The position numbers were made by a program, and so were the translations under genes. From Lamellibrachia satsuma (Eukaryota > Annelida > Polychaeta > Sabellida > Siboglinidae), in NCBI GenBank assembly GCA_033239005.1, contig BSQZ01000014.1, positions 1,112,001-1,176,000 of the forward strand: a DNA stretch of 64,000 nucleotides, given 5' to 3'. The notes under the pieces were generated by a model. It saw only the letters and a program-made list of their open reading frames with translations. It had not been told where the DNA came from and ran no database searches. How positions within the stretch are numbered: position 1 is the stretch's first letter; every line of letters starts with the position of its first letter. Below are positions 54,077-63,164 of the stretch, in pieces.

Positions 54077-54277
54077 AAAGCGGTGGACACACCTATACAC
54101 TTCCGTCATTTGTCGTCGGTTGTCTCAACGCAGACGAACCTGCAACTTCGTCCGCTTCCGCAGAACTCGGTGTGGGAGCGGTGTGTGTGGAAGCGGACGA
54201 CCTGGCGGCTCGTCTGTGTTAAAACAATGGACGACGTACTACGTATGACGGAAGCGGACAGATGTGTTCGCCGCTTT
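54077..54277. mobile_element. Foldback MITE of about 200 bp
   Basis: AAAGCGGTGGACACACCTAT at the left mirrors ATCTGTGTTCGCCGCTTT-like sequence at the right. CTTCCGTCAT..GTCGTC mirrors GACGAC..ATGACGGAAG. Further inside, CAGACGAAC and CGTCCGCTTCC pair with GGAAGCGGACG and GCTCGTCTG. The whole therefore folds into one long imperfect hairpin. No clear target duplication. Confidence 0.75.
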
Positions 54278-54299
54278 ACGCACAGAGATACGTGTGTCT

Positions 54300-55215
54300 C
54301 TATGGTTTTACGCTAGTCGCTGTACGTTTATAAAAAAAACAACGTGACTACGTCAGCACTTGCGCACTTCTGTCTTTAATAGCCATATTACTGGACTGTT
54401 CTGTTTTACAGCAAATGAAGCGCTAGTTTGAAGATAATGGATTCAATCTTAGGGAGTCATTCGTTCGGTAAGAATTGCACTTGTATTTGTGTTTACTTTT
54501 ATAAGTGCTTGCTTGCATCCCCGAAAAAGCTGAACGCGATTTGACGGCATCCGAAACGTATTTTATTTAAACTTTGATTTGCATTCCCCATTTAATGATA
54601 AGAACGTTAACTGTTTAATAAAATGTGGTTATTTCCATATCATGTGACACATAGTTAATTAATAAAGTTGGAAATATACATGTGAGCCTTTTTGTAACAT
54701 AAACACAAACCATGTGTAATTCAGTAAAGTAATTCAGCCGTCCAATAAAACATATAAAGAAACAAGTATTTTAATGTCACAAACACATGGTAATAATACT
54801 AAAAAACATACGATCCAGGAACCCCCGCCCCATGAGAAAGAACAATGTAAGCTTGGGGGGTCCCCACATTTTATCATTGTATCAATGTAATTACCCTTCC
54901 GCTGTTGCACCTGTTACTGCGTGTGAGGCTACTCTGGCTCGTCTCTGCTAGAACTCGACGGTTTTCGCTCAGCTCACTCTATTGTCATTCAGTTAATCTC
55001 TGTTAAAAACATCTTAAGTCATTCCACACATATCACTGATGAGTGTGTGTTCGGCGGTTAAGGGCGCCATCTGTTGTGTGTCTGCAGTATTGCCACCAAT
55101 GAGGTTTTAGTTGAGATACATTTTACCTTGGCATTTTACCTCTCAGAAATACAGAGCACTGTGCTTGCAAGCGCATTACTCCAGCAACAATGGTTTATAC
55201 CAAAATTTACAATTT
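54300..55215. other. No gene recognised
   Basis: AT-rich with no open frames of note. Confidence 0.5.
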
Positions 55216-55221
55216 AGCCAT

Positions 55222-55790
55222 TTAGCAAACGATCTCATCATTCTTACGATATGGTATCCATGCTTGTATACAGTATTCTAAACGAGGTCTAACTATTACT
55301 TTATAAAGAGGTATAATTAACTTTTTTCCCTTGTATGTTATGTTTCTTCTAATCAATCCAAGAATTTGATTACCCTTTGAAGCTGCAATACCACACTGCT
55401 CTGAAACTTTCATATCAGCGCTTATTGTAACTCCTAAGTTCTTTTCTTTTACAGTAGTACCCAGAACAGTATCTCCCATTTTAACTCCAGAAATATTGCA
55501 ATGTTACTGACTATTCACTATGCTATCTAAATTTTCGAATGGTAAACAATCATATTAACGCTCGCTGACTTCCCTGACAGAGACCGAAACTAACTTACGC
55601 TAAAATACTGCCTCTGACTAATATTTAACAAAACCTGTTCACTAATATATGTCTACAATATGTTTATGTATAATATATATGCAATAGTAATACTTATTCT
55701 ATTCGATATTCGACGCTTTTCTATAAATTCTCTTCACCAATTTTAAATCGCTGCTGCACCAAGCCAAGATCCGCCGTAGATTACAAAAGC
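55222..55790 (-). mobile_element. CR1-like LINE copy G: 5'UTR joined directly to an ORF2 fragment
   Basis: Minus strand: 55790-55490 matches the LINE 5'UTR (as 1180-890 and 41755-41480). It is followed at 55479-55222 by an ORF2 segment (MGDTVLGTTVKEK, LGVTISADMKV, GLIRRNITYKGKKL, YCIQAW). All of ORF1 and most of ORF2 are missing, and the 3' end is lost at 55222. Internal deletion or template jump. Confidence 0.85.
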
Positions 55791-55920
55791 GTATGTTTTT
55801 TCCAACAACGTGGTTTCCAGAACTTTAGTGAAATATGATGTATCACTAATGTACACATGAAAGAAACATACGTGTAAAATACCATTACTAGTGTAACAAC
55901 GTATGTTTCTTCGTGCAGAA

Positions 55921-56460
55921 ATGACGTGGACTCAAAAGTTACAGATCGACGTTGTCGTGATGGGGCTGATTGTGGTGTTTCTACTCCTGTTGATCAGCTG
56001 TCCCGTTGGTGTTTGGAAGGTATGGATTACATTGTGATCTTTATAACAAGCAAGACATGTCGTCACCATTCATTGTTGCAATGACGAACGAGACCATGAA
56101 CATCGCCGACGTGACTGACACCCGCGCGTTCGCCGGAACAGTCCAAAGTCTTCGACATCCCGTGCACGGAGTTCAACTACTCACATCAATTTACTGATAT
56201 CAATCTGTCATCGCTGTATAGTGACAAGAAGTGTCCGTAATTTAATATTTACGACGGTGATGCGACATCTTACAACTTCATGAATGGTAACGTGTAGACA
56301 TTGTTAACCGTCTCCTAGGTGTAACACAAACTCACGAATTGCTGTAGATTGGTTCGTCGTATTGCCGAACGTCGGAAACATTACCTACCACGTTGAGCGA
56401 GCGCAGAGTCAAATTCGCATCGACCGCGGAGGTGAGGGTATTTACACCTGATCCTTCGGA
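55921..56460 (+). pseudogene. Unrecognised membrane-anchored protein gene, probably broken (possible introns)
   Basis: ATG at 55921 starts about 31 codons with a 17-residue hydrophobic segment (VVVMGLIVVFLLLLISC), a likely signal anchor with a short cytoplasmic N-terminus. A possible donor GTATGG follows at 56014. Beyond it, frames within 56045-56290 read like an extracellular region with Asn-x-Ser/Thr sites, but a frame change near 56150 and a TAA at 56238-56240 interrupt it. A GT..AG pair (56288-56347, 60 bp) would link to a frame open to 56454 that contains WFVVLPNVGNITYHVERA. Family unknown. It may be a host gene or a virus-derived one; with two breaks it is called broken. Confidence 0.45.
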
Positions 56461-56635
56461 AATCCCCAAGCGCCGTAGACGCTATGGCAAGCGCCCCCAA
56501 CGCTACACCGTCTTGCAGTGGGCCGGACAAGTCTTCGTGTTCACTCTATGTGGTGGACCACAACCCCCGCCACGGCCTCGGAACGGGTTAAAAAAATTCG
56601 TCGCTGCCGTACGGCGAACGTTGCTCGGTAGGTAA
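56393..56635 (+). other. Open frame with Arg-rich centre overlapping the broken gene
   Basis: 80 codons without ATG (the first possible initiator is TTG). It contains RVKFAS and VRVF, similar to the RVxF docking motif for protein phosphatase 1, then RRRRYGKRPQR. Overlaps another open frame on the same strand and one on the minus strand, so at most one is real. No family recognised. Confidence 0.3.
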
Positions 56636-57040
56636 AGAGAGTGAACAAGACTGGGAAACACGAGCGTCGTGACCTGATGTTGGCCCTCGAGAGTGACGAT
56701 CTGTGTGTCTGACCTGGCGACGTTGACTTCGAGGAAAAACGGCTCGCAGACGGCGCCGTCTTCGAGAGTGCGGTCCAGCACGGCGATCTTCTTAACGGTC
56801 GAAGAGAGAGTCCACGACCGTCTTCGAGTCGACCTTGCCGCCGCTAGTTCTCTTGTGGTCGACGTTTTCCTTCAACGGTTTCGACACGATCCCGTGCAGG
56901 TGGCAACGCGGTCCACGTCCGGGTGGCCGGAATACTCAAACAGCTTGTTCGGCAGGCCGGTGAGGTTCCCCAACTCCCCCGACGTTGTCCATAGCCTGCT
57001 TGTAGGACGAGTTGGCGGCGACCGTCGACTGAAGGGTTAA
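56503..57040 (-). pseudogene. GC-rich coding-like block on minus strand, family unknown
   Basis: From 57040 leftwards, non-repetitive stretches with normal protein-like composition (for example FEYSGHPDVDRVATC, EPFFLEVNVARSDTQIVTLE, VTTLVFPSLVHSLYL) occur in changing frames with stops between them. Composition contrasts sharply with the AT-rich surroundings. A shorter relative of its 5' end lies at 58140-58200. This looks like the remains of a compact gene, host or virus-derived; I do not recognise it. Confidence 0.4.
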
Positions 57041-57150
57041 AGACGATGTAGTCCAATACCATTAAGGTTGAACATGGAAATAAATAGTACAAAGCTAATT
57101 TGTTCAGGATACTTGCAAAATACCATATTGAGCAACACATAACAAATCGC

Positions 57151-57151
57151 A

Positions 57152-57212
<61 letters not shown>
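57151..57212. repeat. (CGCA)n(CA)n microsatellite
   Basis: Five CGCA units, then about 20 CA units. Confidence 0.97.
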
Positions 57213-57214
<2 letters not shown>

Positions 57215-57339
57215 CTGCGCGTATGTGAGGCAATCAAGTATGAGGCAGCCGGGCCTTCTCAGGGCGGCATCGATTGGCTAATAATCTCAGTCATTTGGAT
57301 CATCACAGGTTGATACACACCGAAACGTGCAACAGCGGA

Positions 57340-57990
57340 CGGTATTACCACGCCGGTAAGCAGGTACTCGCTAGGTACCACCACGCCGGTCAGCAGGTAC
57401 TCGCTAGGTACCACCACGCCGATCAGCAGGTACTCGCTAGGTACCACCACGCCGATCAGCAAGTACTCGCTAGGTACCACCACACTGGTCAGCAGGTACT
57501 CGCTAGGTACCACCACGCCGATCAGCAAGTACTCGCTAGGTATCACCACGCCGATCAGCAGGTACTCGCTAGGTACCACCACGCCGATCAGCAGGTACTC
57601 GCTAGGTACCACCACGCCGATCAGCAGGTACTCGCTAGGTACCACCACACTGGTCAGCAGGTACTCGCTAGGTACCACCACGCCGATCAGCAGGTACTCG
57701 CTAGGTACCACCACGCCGATCAGCAAGTACTCGCTAGGTACCACCACGCCGATCAGCAGGTACTCGCTAGGTACTACCACGCCGATCAGCAGATACTCGC
57801 TAGGTACCACCACGCCGATCAGCAGGTACTCGCTAGGTACCACCACACTGGTCAGCATGTACTCGCTAGGTACCACCACTCCGGTCAGCAGGTACTCGCT
57901 AGGTACCACCACGCTGGTCAGCAAGTACACGCTAGTTACCACCATACCGGTCAGCAGGTACTCGCTAAGTTCTACCACGCCGGTCAGCAA
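57340..57990. repeat. 33-bp minisatellite, about 20 copies
   Basis: The unit TACCACCACGCCGATCAGCA plus GGTACTCGCTAGG is repeated head to tail, with a few positions varying (GCCGATC/ACTGGTC/GCCGGTC, GGTAC/AGTAC/GATAC). 33 is a multiple of 3, so one minus-strand frame of 319 codons stays open (11-residue unit VVVPSEYLLIG) as does one on the plus strand. Alternating unit types suggest block duplication. Confidence 0.97.
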
Positions 57991-58059
57991 GAACAAAGCC
58001 GGGAAGGTGCTTGGAATTGCGCAACGAACAGCTCCGGTGGCGCCAACTTCTGACTGCAT

Positions 58060-58218
58060 CATACTAACGATGGCCATTTGGCCACGTAAAAAATGCTGTT
58101 GTATCGTGGTCAACGACAGCCGTATCTTCACGAGTTCTGCTCTCATGTTGGTAGAACGGGTTGGCGGCGAGCATCGACTGAACTGTTGAAGACAATACAT
58201 GTCCACACGGGGCCACAA
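58060..58218 (-). other. Short relative of the 56.7-57.0-kb block
   Basis: GTTGGCGGCGA(G/C)C(A/G)TCGACTGAA..GTTRAAGAC occurs here (58159-58193) and at 57008-57042. The two copies flank the 33-bp minisatellite in the same orientation, so the minisatellite may have grown inside a duplicated unit. Confidence 0.6.
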
Positions 58219-58549
58219 ACCAGGTGGGTGGAATTAGAGGGGCGCTTTCACATAACGTGTACATATTTAATCGCTCGCAGCCTAAACATTCAAAGACAAC
58301 ATAAACGATATATTACAATAAGACAAAATCCACTGCGCTGAAATCTTCGAGAACCCGAACACAGCAGCGTTAATCTCAAATCGGTTTATAACTTTTAAGT
58401 CAACAACTGTTGAATGAGGAGCTCAGGAGGATAAATAGGTGGGTCTTCAGATGACGCCGACATCACGTCTCGGGGCCCATTGGACATGGACAGCACGCGG
58501 TTCGACACAGAAATGTACCATAATACATGCTGATAAATGTTTGCAATGT

Positions 58550-58551
58550 AG

Positions 58552-58583
<32 letters not shown>

Positions 58584-58586
58584 TGT
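58550..58586. repeat. (GTGC)n microsatellite
   Basis: Nine GTGC units just before the GGCGW array. Confidence 0.95.
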
Positions 58587-58593
58587 GAGGCTT

Positions 58594-58804
58594 GGCGTGG
58601 CGTGGCGTGGCGTGGCGAGGCGAGGCGAGGCGAGGCGTGGCGAGGCGAGGCGTGGCGTGGCGTGGCGTGGCGTGGCGTGGCGTGGCGAGGCGAGGCGTGG
58701 CGTGGCGTGGCGTGGCGTGGCGTGGCGTGGCGTGGCGTGGCGTGGCGTGGCGAGGCGAGGCGAGGCGAGGCGTGGCGTGGCGTGGCGAGGCGTGGAGTGG
58801 CGTG
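58594..58804. repeat. (GGCGT/GGCGA)n pentanucleotide array, about 42 units
   Basis: Pure pentamer array in which the fifth base is T or A in irregular blocks (for example five T-units, then four A-units). All six frames are open through it, so the predicted proteins are artefacts. Confidence 0.97.
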
Positions 58805-58809
58805 TGCTG

Positions 58810-59318
58810 GTTGGTAGGCATACACATGAACCTTTTGTGAATGGTATGGTGCCTGCCGAATCGATTTTCATGGACTGCAAGTAAATGAATCGCGCATCAG
58901 TTCGACATCTTCATTGCCGACAGAGGGCCGTACCTTCTCGTCGCTGAAGAACAATGCCAGTTTCCACGAACGTCTCCCACACAGTGGCTCCTTCCTGTAT
59001 GGCCGTCTGTAAGTATTACACAGCACCACAAACACTGACTTTGTTTACAACTTCTAAAACGTCAACATTCATACAGGCATGTCAAGTTCGAAATGTTCAC
59101 AATTATATAGATCTTTCTTGACATGTTTTATAAACAGTTTTTTTAAAACATTTTACAGATTTCGAATTTCTAACATGTACTGGGATAGTGTCCCACAGTT
59201 TCCCTCCTCTATATGCAAATGTACGCTGCCCTACAGACTGGTTGCATTTTCTAACATGGATATTTGTGCAGTTGCGGTGTGATGGCCGTGCACACTATTG
59301 TTTAGTATGAATATATCT
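58810..59318. other. No gene recognised
   Basis: Short motif-free frames only. Confidence 0.45.
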
Positions 59319-59319
59319 G

Positions 59320-59494
59320 TAAGGTAAGCTGGGGCAAGCCCGTGTATGATGTTGTAAGGTAAGCTGGGGCAAGCCCGTGTATGATGTTGTAAGGTAAGCT
59401 GGGGCAAGCCCGTGTATGATGTTGTAAGGTAAGCTGGGGCAAGCCCGTGTATGATGTTGTAAGGTAAGCTGGGGCAAGCCCGTGTATGATGTTA
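59320..59494. repeat. 35-bp minisatellite, 5 nearly identical copies
   Basis: The unit GTAAGGTAAGCTGGGGCAAG plus CCCGTGTATGATGTT is repeated five times with almost no variation. Each unit offers a GTAAG donor-like word. Confidence 0.97.
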
Positions 59495-59667
59495 TACATT
59501 ACTATCGCTTTAAAAGTAAAATAGCATCGAGGCAGGAGCTGATGAATACTATCTCAGAGGAACGCCGTAAATCATGGCAGACTCTGATTGAATCAACAGA
59601 CATGATACAAGAAGGAAGAAGGCTTGGGCAATGATACGAAAACTTTGCAACGATCCACGAATGGCAA

Positions 59668-59768
59668 AGCAGCACTACAAGACTACAGCACTACAAGACT
59701 ACAAGTCTACAAGACTACAAGACTACAAGGCTACAACGCTATAACACTACAACACTACAACACTACAG
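59668..59768. repeat. ACTACAA(G/C) short tandem repeat inside the front of a LINE relic
   Basis: About ten 8-10-bp units of ACTACAAGACTACAG-type sequence directly before the LINE coding relic. Confidence 0.9.
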
Positions 59769-60745
59769 CAAACCAAGTTGCTCACCAACTGCTATTAAAT
59801 GGACGTGCGCCAAACGAACAGCCCAAAGCACGTCTTGATCGGAAACGATCCTTCAATGACCCGGGGTATACAAGACCCTTCAATGAAACCATAATCGAAG
59901 CAAGTATCTGCGCACTGAAGAACAACAAAACAATATGTCAAGATGATATCCAAACAGAACTCATCAAACATTTCGGACCGAAGGCCAGGGATTGATTGCT
60001 ACGTTTTTTTTTCAACAACTGCGCCAATAGTAACAAAATCCCCAAGCTGTGGCGGAAAGCAGAGGTAATATCCCTCCTGAAACCAGGGAAAGACCCATCC
60101 GAGGCGAAGAATTTCACAACCATCTCCCTGCTGTTCCGTACTTAAAGCTGTTTGAGCGACTGATTTTAAACCGGCTCTTAGTTAACAGCAAAGCCATCAA
60201 AGAGCAGGCTGGATTCCGTCCAGGAAAATCGTGCACGGACCAGCTGCTCAATCTGACGGAACACATCGAAGACGGCTTTGAAAGAGAACTAATCACCGGA
60301 TATGTCTATCGGCAGCATATGACACCGTCAACCACCGACGCCTCCTCGCCAATGTGCTAGAGTTGACTGGCGACCTCCATCTAACCGGCCTAGTGTGCAA
60401 CATGCTTGAAAACCGGCGATTTTTCGTAGTACAACACATATCTGATATGAGCGTATTTAAGTCACGGAGAGGTTTCATGAACTTTAAAAAACCGCTTAAC
60501 TCATCGCCCAACAACACCAGACTGGAAATGTGGGAAACACGACTGCAAAAAAACATCAACGGTCATAAAAATGAAATTGCAACCAACTGAATCCCAACCA
60601 GCAGGTTCTGACCAACAATGGCTCTGATGGCGTCCACTCAACCGGCCACGTCCCGGAGTCGGCCGAGCAGAGACCAACACGAGTAGTTGGCACTACACTG
60701 ATGAGACGTAGTCAATGAAGTGTGACTGCGGAGTAGAACAGACAT
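59765..60745 (+). pseudogene. Jockey-like LINE ORF2 relic with internal deletion
   Basis: Plus strand, frame-broken: NQVAHQLLLNGRAPN, SICALKNNKTICQDDIQTEL, IKHFGPKARD, FNNCANSNKIPKLWRKAE, LLKPGKDPSEAKNF, LFERLILNRLLVN and EQAGFRPGKSCTDQLLNL, then block A remnants and ELTGDLHLTGLVCNML. After this the sequence jumps to a C-terminal part (RLEMWETRLQ; CDCGVEQTLPHLL). The RT palm with its catalytic aspartates has been lost. These blocks belong to a common Jockey-type mobile element of invertebrates. Confidence 0.88.
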
Positions 60746-61130
60746 TGCCCCACCTCCTCTGAACAGACAATGTCCTACCTCCTCTGAACAGACAATGTCC
60801 CACCTCCTCTGAACAGACAATGTCCCACCTCCTCTGAACAGACAATGTCCCACCCCCTCTGAACAGACAATGTCCCACCTCCTCTGAACAGACAATGTCC
60901 CACCTCCTCTGAACAGACAATGTCCCACCTCCTCTGAACAGACAATGTCCCACCTCCTCTGAACAGACAATGTCCCACCTCCTCTGAACAAACAATGTCC
61001 CACCTCCTCTGAACAGACAATGTCTCACCTCCTCTGAACAGACAATGTCCCACCTCCTCTGAACAGAAAATGTCCCACCTCCTCTGAACAGACAATGTCC
61101 CACCTCCTCTGAACAGACAATGTCCCACCT
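60740..61130. repeat. 25-bp minisatellite, about 15 copies
   Basis: Unit CCTCTGAACAGACAATGTCC plus CACCT. It starts directly at the LINE codons for EQTLPHLL, and each unit resembles that motif (GAACAGACAATGTCCCACCT), so it grew out of the LINE C-terminus. The 25-bp period makes the minus-strand frames cycle with a 25-residue period. Confidence 0.96.
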
Positions 61131-61469
61131 GTGTAAATTACGGAGTGTAGCATTTGTCCCATTCAATAATGTCATTGTAGCGAACATTGAAGACGTTGAG
61201 CGATATTATGGTACAAATGCAATGCCCATGGGCCGGGATATCGGATAGTTTGAACCAATGCCAGCCATTGTTGGCCGAATTACGTTTGTGTCAATACTAT
61301 AGGCTAGTAGGCCAATTCCAGTTTCTCCATTTTTTAAATTTGGAATGTATATTGGTTATCGAACAAGAGATTTTGCATTTTAAGAAAGATATCTAGCTGG
61401 GTATAAATTATCTTTTCAATTACTTCTGAAATACCTGGTAAGAGGTGTATTGGTCTGTAAACTGCAGAA

Positions 61470-62561
61470 TTGGTAGCTAGGAAAATAAAGGCAATGAAGG
61501 ATAACAAATCACCGGGAGTGGATGGGATTCCTCCAAAATTACTAATGGAAACAGTAGATCAAATCAGTATACCACTTGCAAGAGTATTCAACTTGTCATT
61601 AAAAGAGGGAGTTGTTCCGTTTGAATGGAAAGAAGCAAACATCATACCATTATTTAAAAAGGGTTCGAGAAATAAGTCAGAGAATTACAGACCAGTGAGT
61701 TTAACGTCAGTGATTTGTAAATTATTAGAAAAGTTAATTAAAGACCATATGGTGGACTTCCTCGTTAAGCATAAATTATTAAATTCATCTCAACATGGAT
61801 TCCTTAAAGCGAGGTCATGCTTAACAAATATGTTATGTTTTTTGGAAGAAATCACTAAGTGGATAGACGTGGGATCGCCAGTAGATATTATCTACTTAGA
61901 TTTTCAGAAAGCTTTTGACAAAGTGCCACATCAAAGATTGCTACTTAAATTAAAAGCCCATGGTATCGGGGATAGCATAACTGACTGGATAGAACAATGG
62001 CTGACTGACAGAAGACAACGAGTTGTAGTAGATGGAGAAGTTTCAAATTGGAAATCGGTTTTGAGTGGGGTACCTCAAGGATCAGTATTAGGACCTATAT
62101 TATTCTTAATTTATATCAATGACTTGGACGACAGTATAACAAGTAACGTACTGAAATTTGCGGACGACACAAAACTGTTTAGAAAGGTAAATACTGATGG
62201 TGATAAACAACATTTACAAAACGATCTAGACAGATTAGTGAAATGGTCTGAGAAATGGCAGATGCTGTTCAATTTTGGGAAATGTAAATGCCTACATATA
62301 GGACATGGGAACTTGAATGTAAACTATAAAATGGGAGCTACTGTTCTTGGTACTACTGTAAAAGAAAAGGACTTAGGAGTTACAATAAGCGCTGATATGA
62401 AAGTTTCAGAGCAGTGTGGTATTGCAGCTTCAAAGGGTAATCAAATTCTTGGATTGATTAGAAGAAACATAACATACAAGGGAAAAAAGTTAATTATACC
62501 TCTTTATAAAGCAATAGTTAGACCTCATTTAGAATACTGTATACAAGCATGGAGACCATAG
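61470..62561 (+). CDS. LINE ORF2 reverse transcriptase (copy H), ends at a nonsense codon
   Basis: 363 codons containing every RT block in best preserved form in this window: KDNKSPGVDGIPPKLL, FKKGSRNKSENYRPVSLTSV, IIYLDFQKAFDKVPH (catalytic Asp), GVPQGSVLGPILFLIYIND, LKFADDTKLF (FADD intact) and LGVTISADMKV. It ends at TAG after CIQAWRP, where copies C and F have TAT (Tyr). The endonuclease is missing by 5' truncation. Confidence 0.95.
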   Translation: MVARKIKAMKDNKSPGVDGIPPKLLMETVDQISIPLARVFNLSLKEGVVPFEWKEANIIPLFKKGSRNKSENYRPVSLTSVICKLLEKLIKDHMVDFLVKHKLLNSSQHGFLKARSCLTNMLCFLEEITKWIDVGSPVDIIYLDFQKAFDKVPHQRLLLKLKAHGIGDSITDWIEQWLTDRRQRVVVDGEVSNWKSVLSGVPQGSVLGPILFLIYINDLDDSITSNVLKFADDTKLFRKVNTDGDKQHLQNDLDRLVKWSEKWQMLFNFGKCKCLHIGHGNLNVNYKMGATVLGTTVKEKDLGVTISADMKVSEQCGIAASKGNQILGLIRRNITYKGKKLIIPLYKAIVRPHLEYCIQAWRP

Positions 62562-62612
62562 CGTAAGAAGGATATAGATACGCTTGAACGCATACAAAGG
62601 AGAGCAACTAAA

Positions 62613-62966
62613 ATGATTCCAGAACTTAGAGACCTTAGTTATGAAGAACGTCTGAAAGAATGTGGTTTAACAACTCTAGAGACAAGGAGGTTAAGAGGAG
62701 ATCAGATTGAAGTTTTTAAGATATTGAATGGGTATGAAAATATTGATAGAAATGTGTTTTTCTCACTCAAGAAGGATACCAGAACTAGAGGACATGAGGT
62801 AAAATTAGTAAAGGATCAATGTAGATTGGACATCAGGAAGCACTCGTTCTCACAGAGGACAATAAATGAATGGAACAAACTGTCTACAGATTGTGTAACT
62901 GCTAGCAGCGTGAATATGTTTAAAAACAAGGTTGACACATATATCAGGAGGGCGGGTTATAAGTAG
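62613..62966 (+). CDS. LINE ORF2 C-terminal domain (copy H, after the nonsense codon)
   Basis: Same frame continues from 62562; the first Met is at 62613. IPELRDLSYEERLKECGL through to the shared C-terminus SSVNMFKNKVDTY. Matches 31885-32238. Confidence 0.92.
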   Translation: MIPELRDLSYEERLKECGLTTLETRRLRGDQIEVFKILNGYENIDRNVFFSLKKDTRTRGHEVKLVKDQCRLDIRKHSFSQRTINEWNKLSTDCVTASSVNMFKNKVDTYIRRAGYK

Positions 62967-63077
62967 GTGAACATTGTTGGACTCTCGATAAGCCAATGGC
63001 TTCCTTGTCCACTTGCCATCTGGGCCTTTGGCTTGGATGGCAAATCTGGTTAAATCTTGTTAAAATTGCCAAATTGG

Positions 63078-63160
63078 GCATTGTCACCTTTTTAAAAATA
63101 CTATTTTAAAACAGGTGACAATATGCCAAAGTAATTCCTATTATAGGAATTACTTTGGCA
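63078..63160. repeat. Two consecutive palindromes beyond the LINE 3' end
   Basis: ATTGTCACCT...AGGTGACAAT (63080-63123) forms a hairpin with a T/A-rich loop. TGCCAAAGTAATTCCTA and TAGGAATTACTTTGGCA (63124-63160) form a second, perfect one with a 3-nt spacer. Confidence 0.9.
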
Positions 63161-63164
63161 GTTT

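Larger units (their letters stand above)
61463..63060 (+). mobile_element. CR1-like LINE copy H: RT and 3' end, 5' truncated
   Basis: Begins at AGAATTGGTAGCTAGGAAAA, equivalent to the codons just before the RT in copy F, and ends in the tail CAAATCTGGTTAAATCTTGTT at about 63060. Over 95% similar to copies C and F by eye. One nonsense codon at 62559-62561 interrupts ORF2. Confidence 0.95.

Noticed and set aside
55921..57045. Assigning this block to an endogenous herpesvirus-like element
   Set aside because: Compactness and composition made me consider it, but I see no hallmark viral gene and at least one likely intron; kept only as a possibility.
57259..58218. 319-codon minus-strand frame with 11-residue repeat (VVVPSEYLLIG)
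   Set aside because: It is the translation of a 33-bp minisatellite. The opposite strand is open over the same stretch too, and no gene signals are present.
58395..58884. Six overlapping frames rich in Arg/Ala/Trp-Arg-Gly-Val or Thr-Pro-Arg-His
   Set aside because: All arise from the GGCGW pentamer array.
60693..61187. 164-codon frame with a 25-residue Trp/Gly/Cys repeat
   Set aside because: Minisatellite of 25-bp period; frames cycle through the unit.
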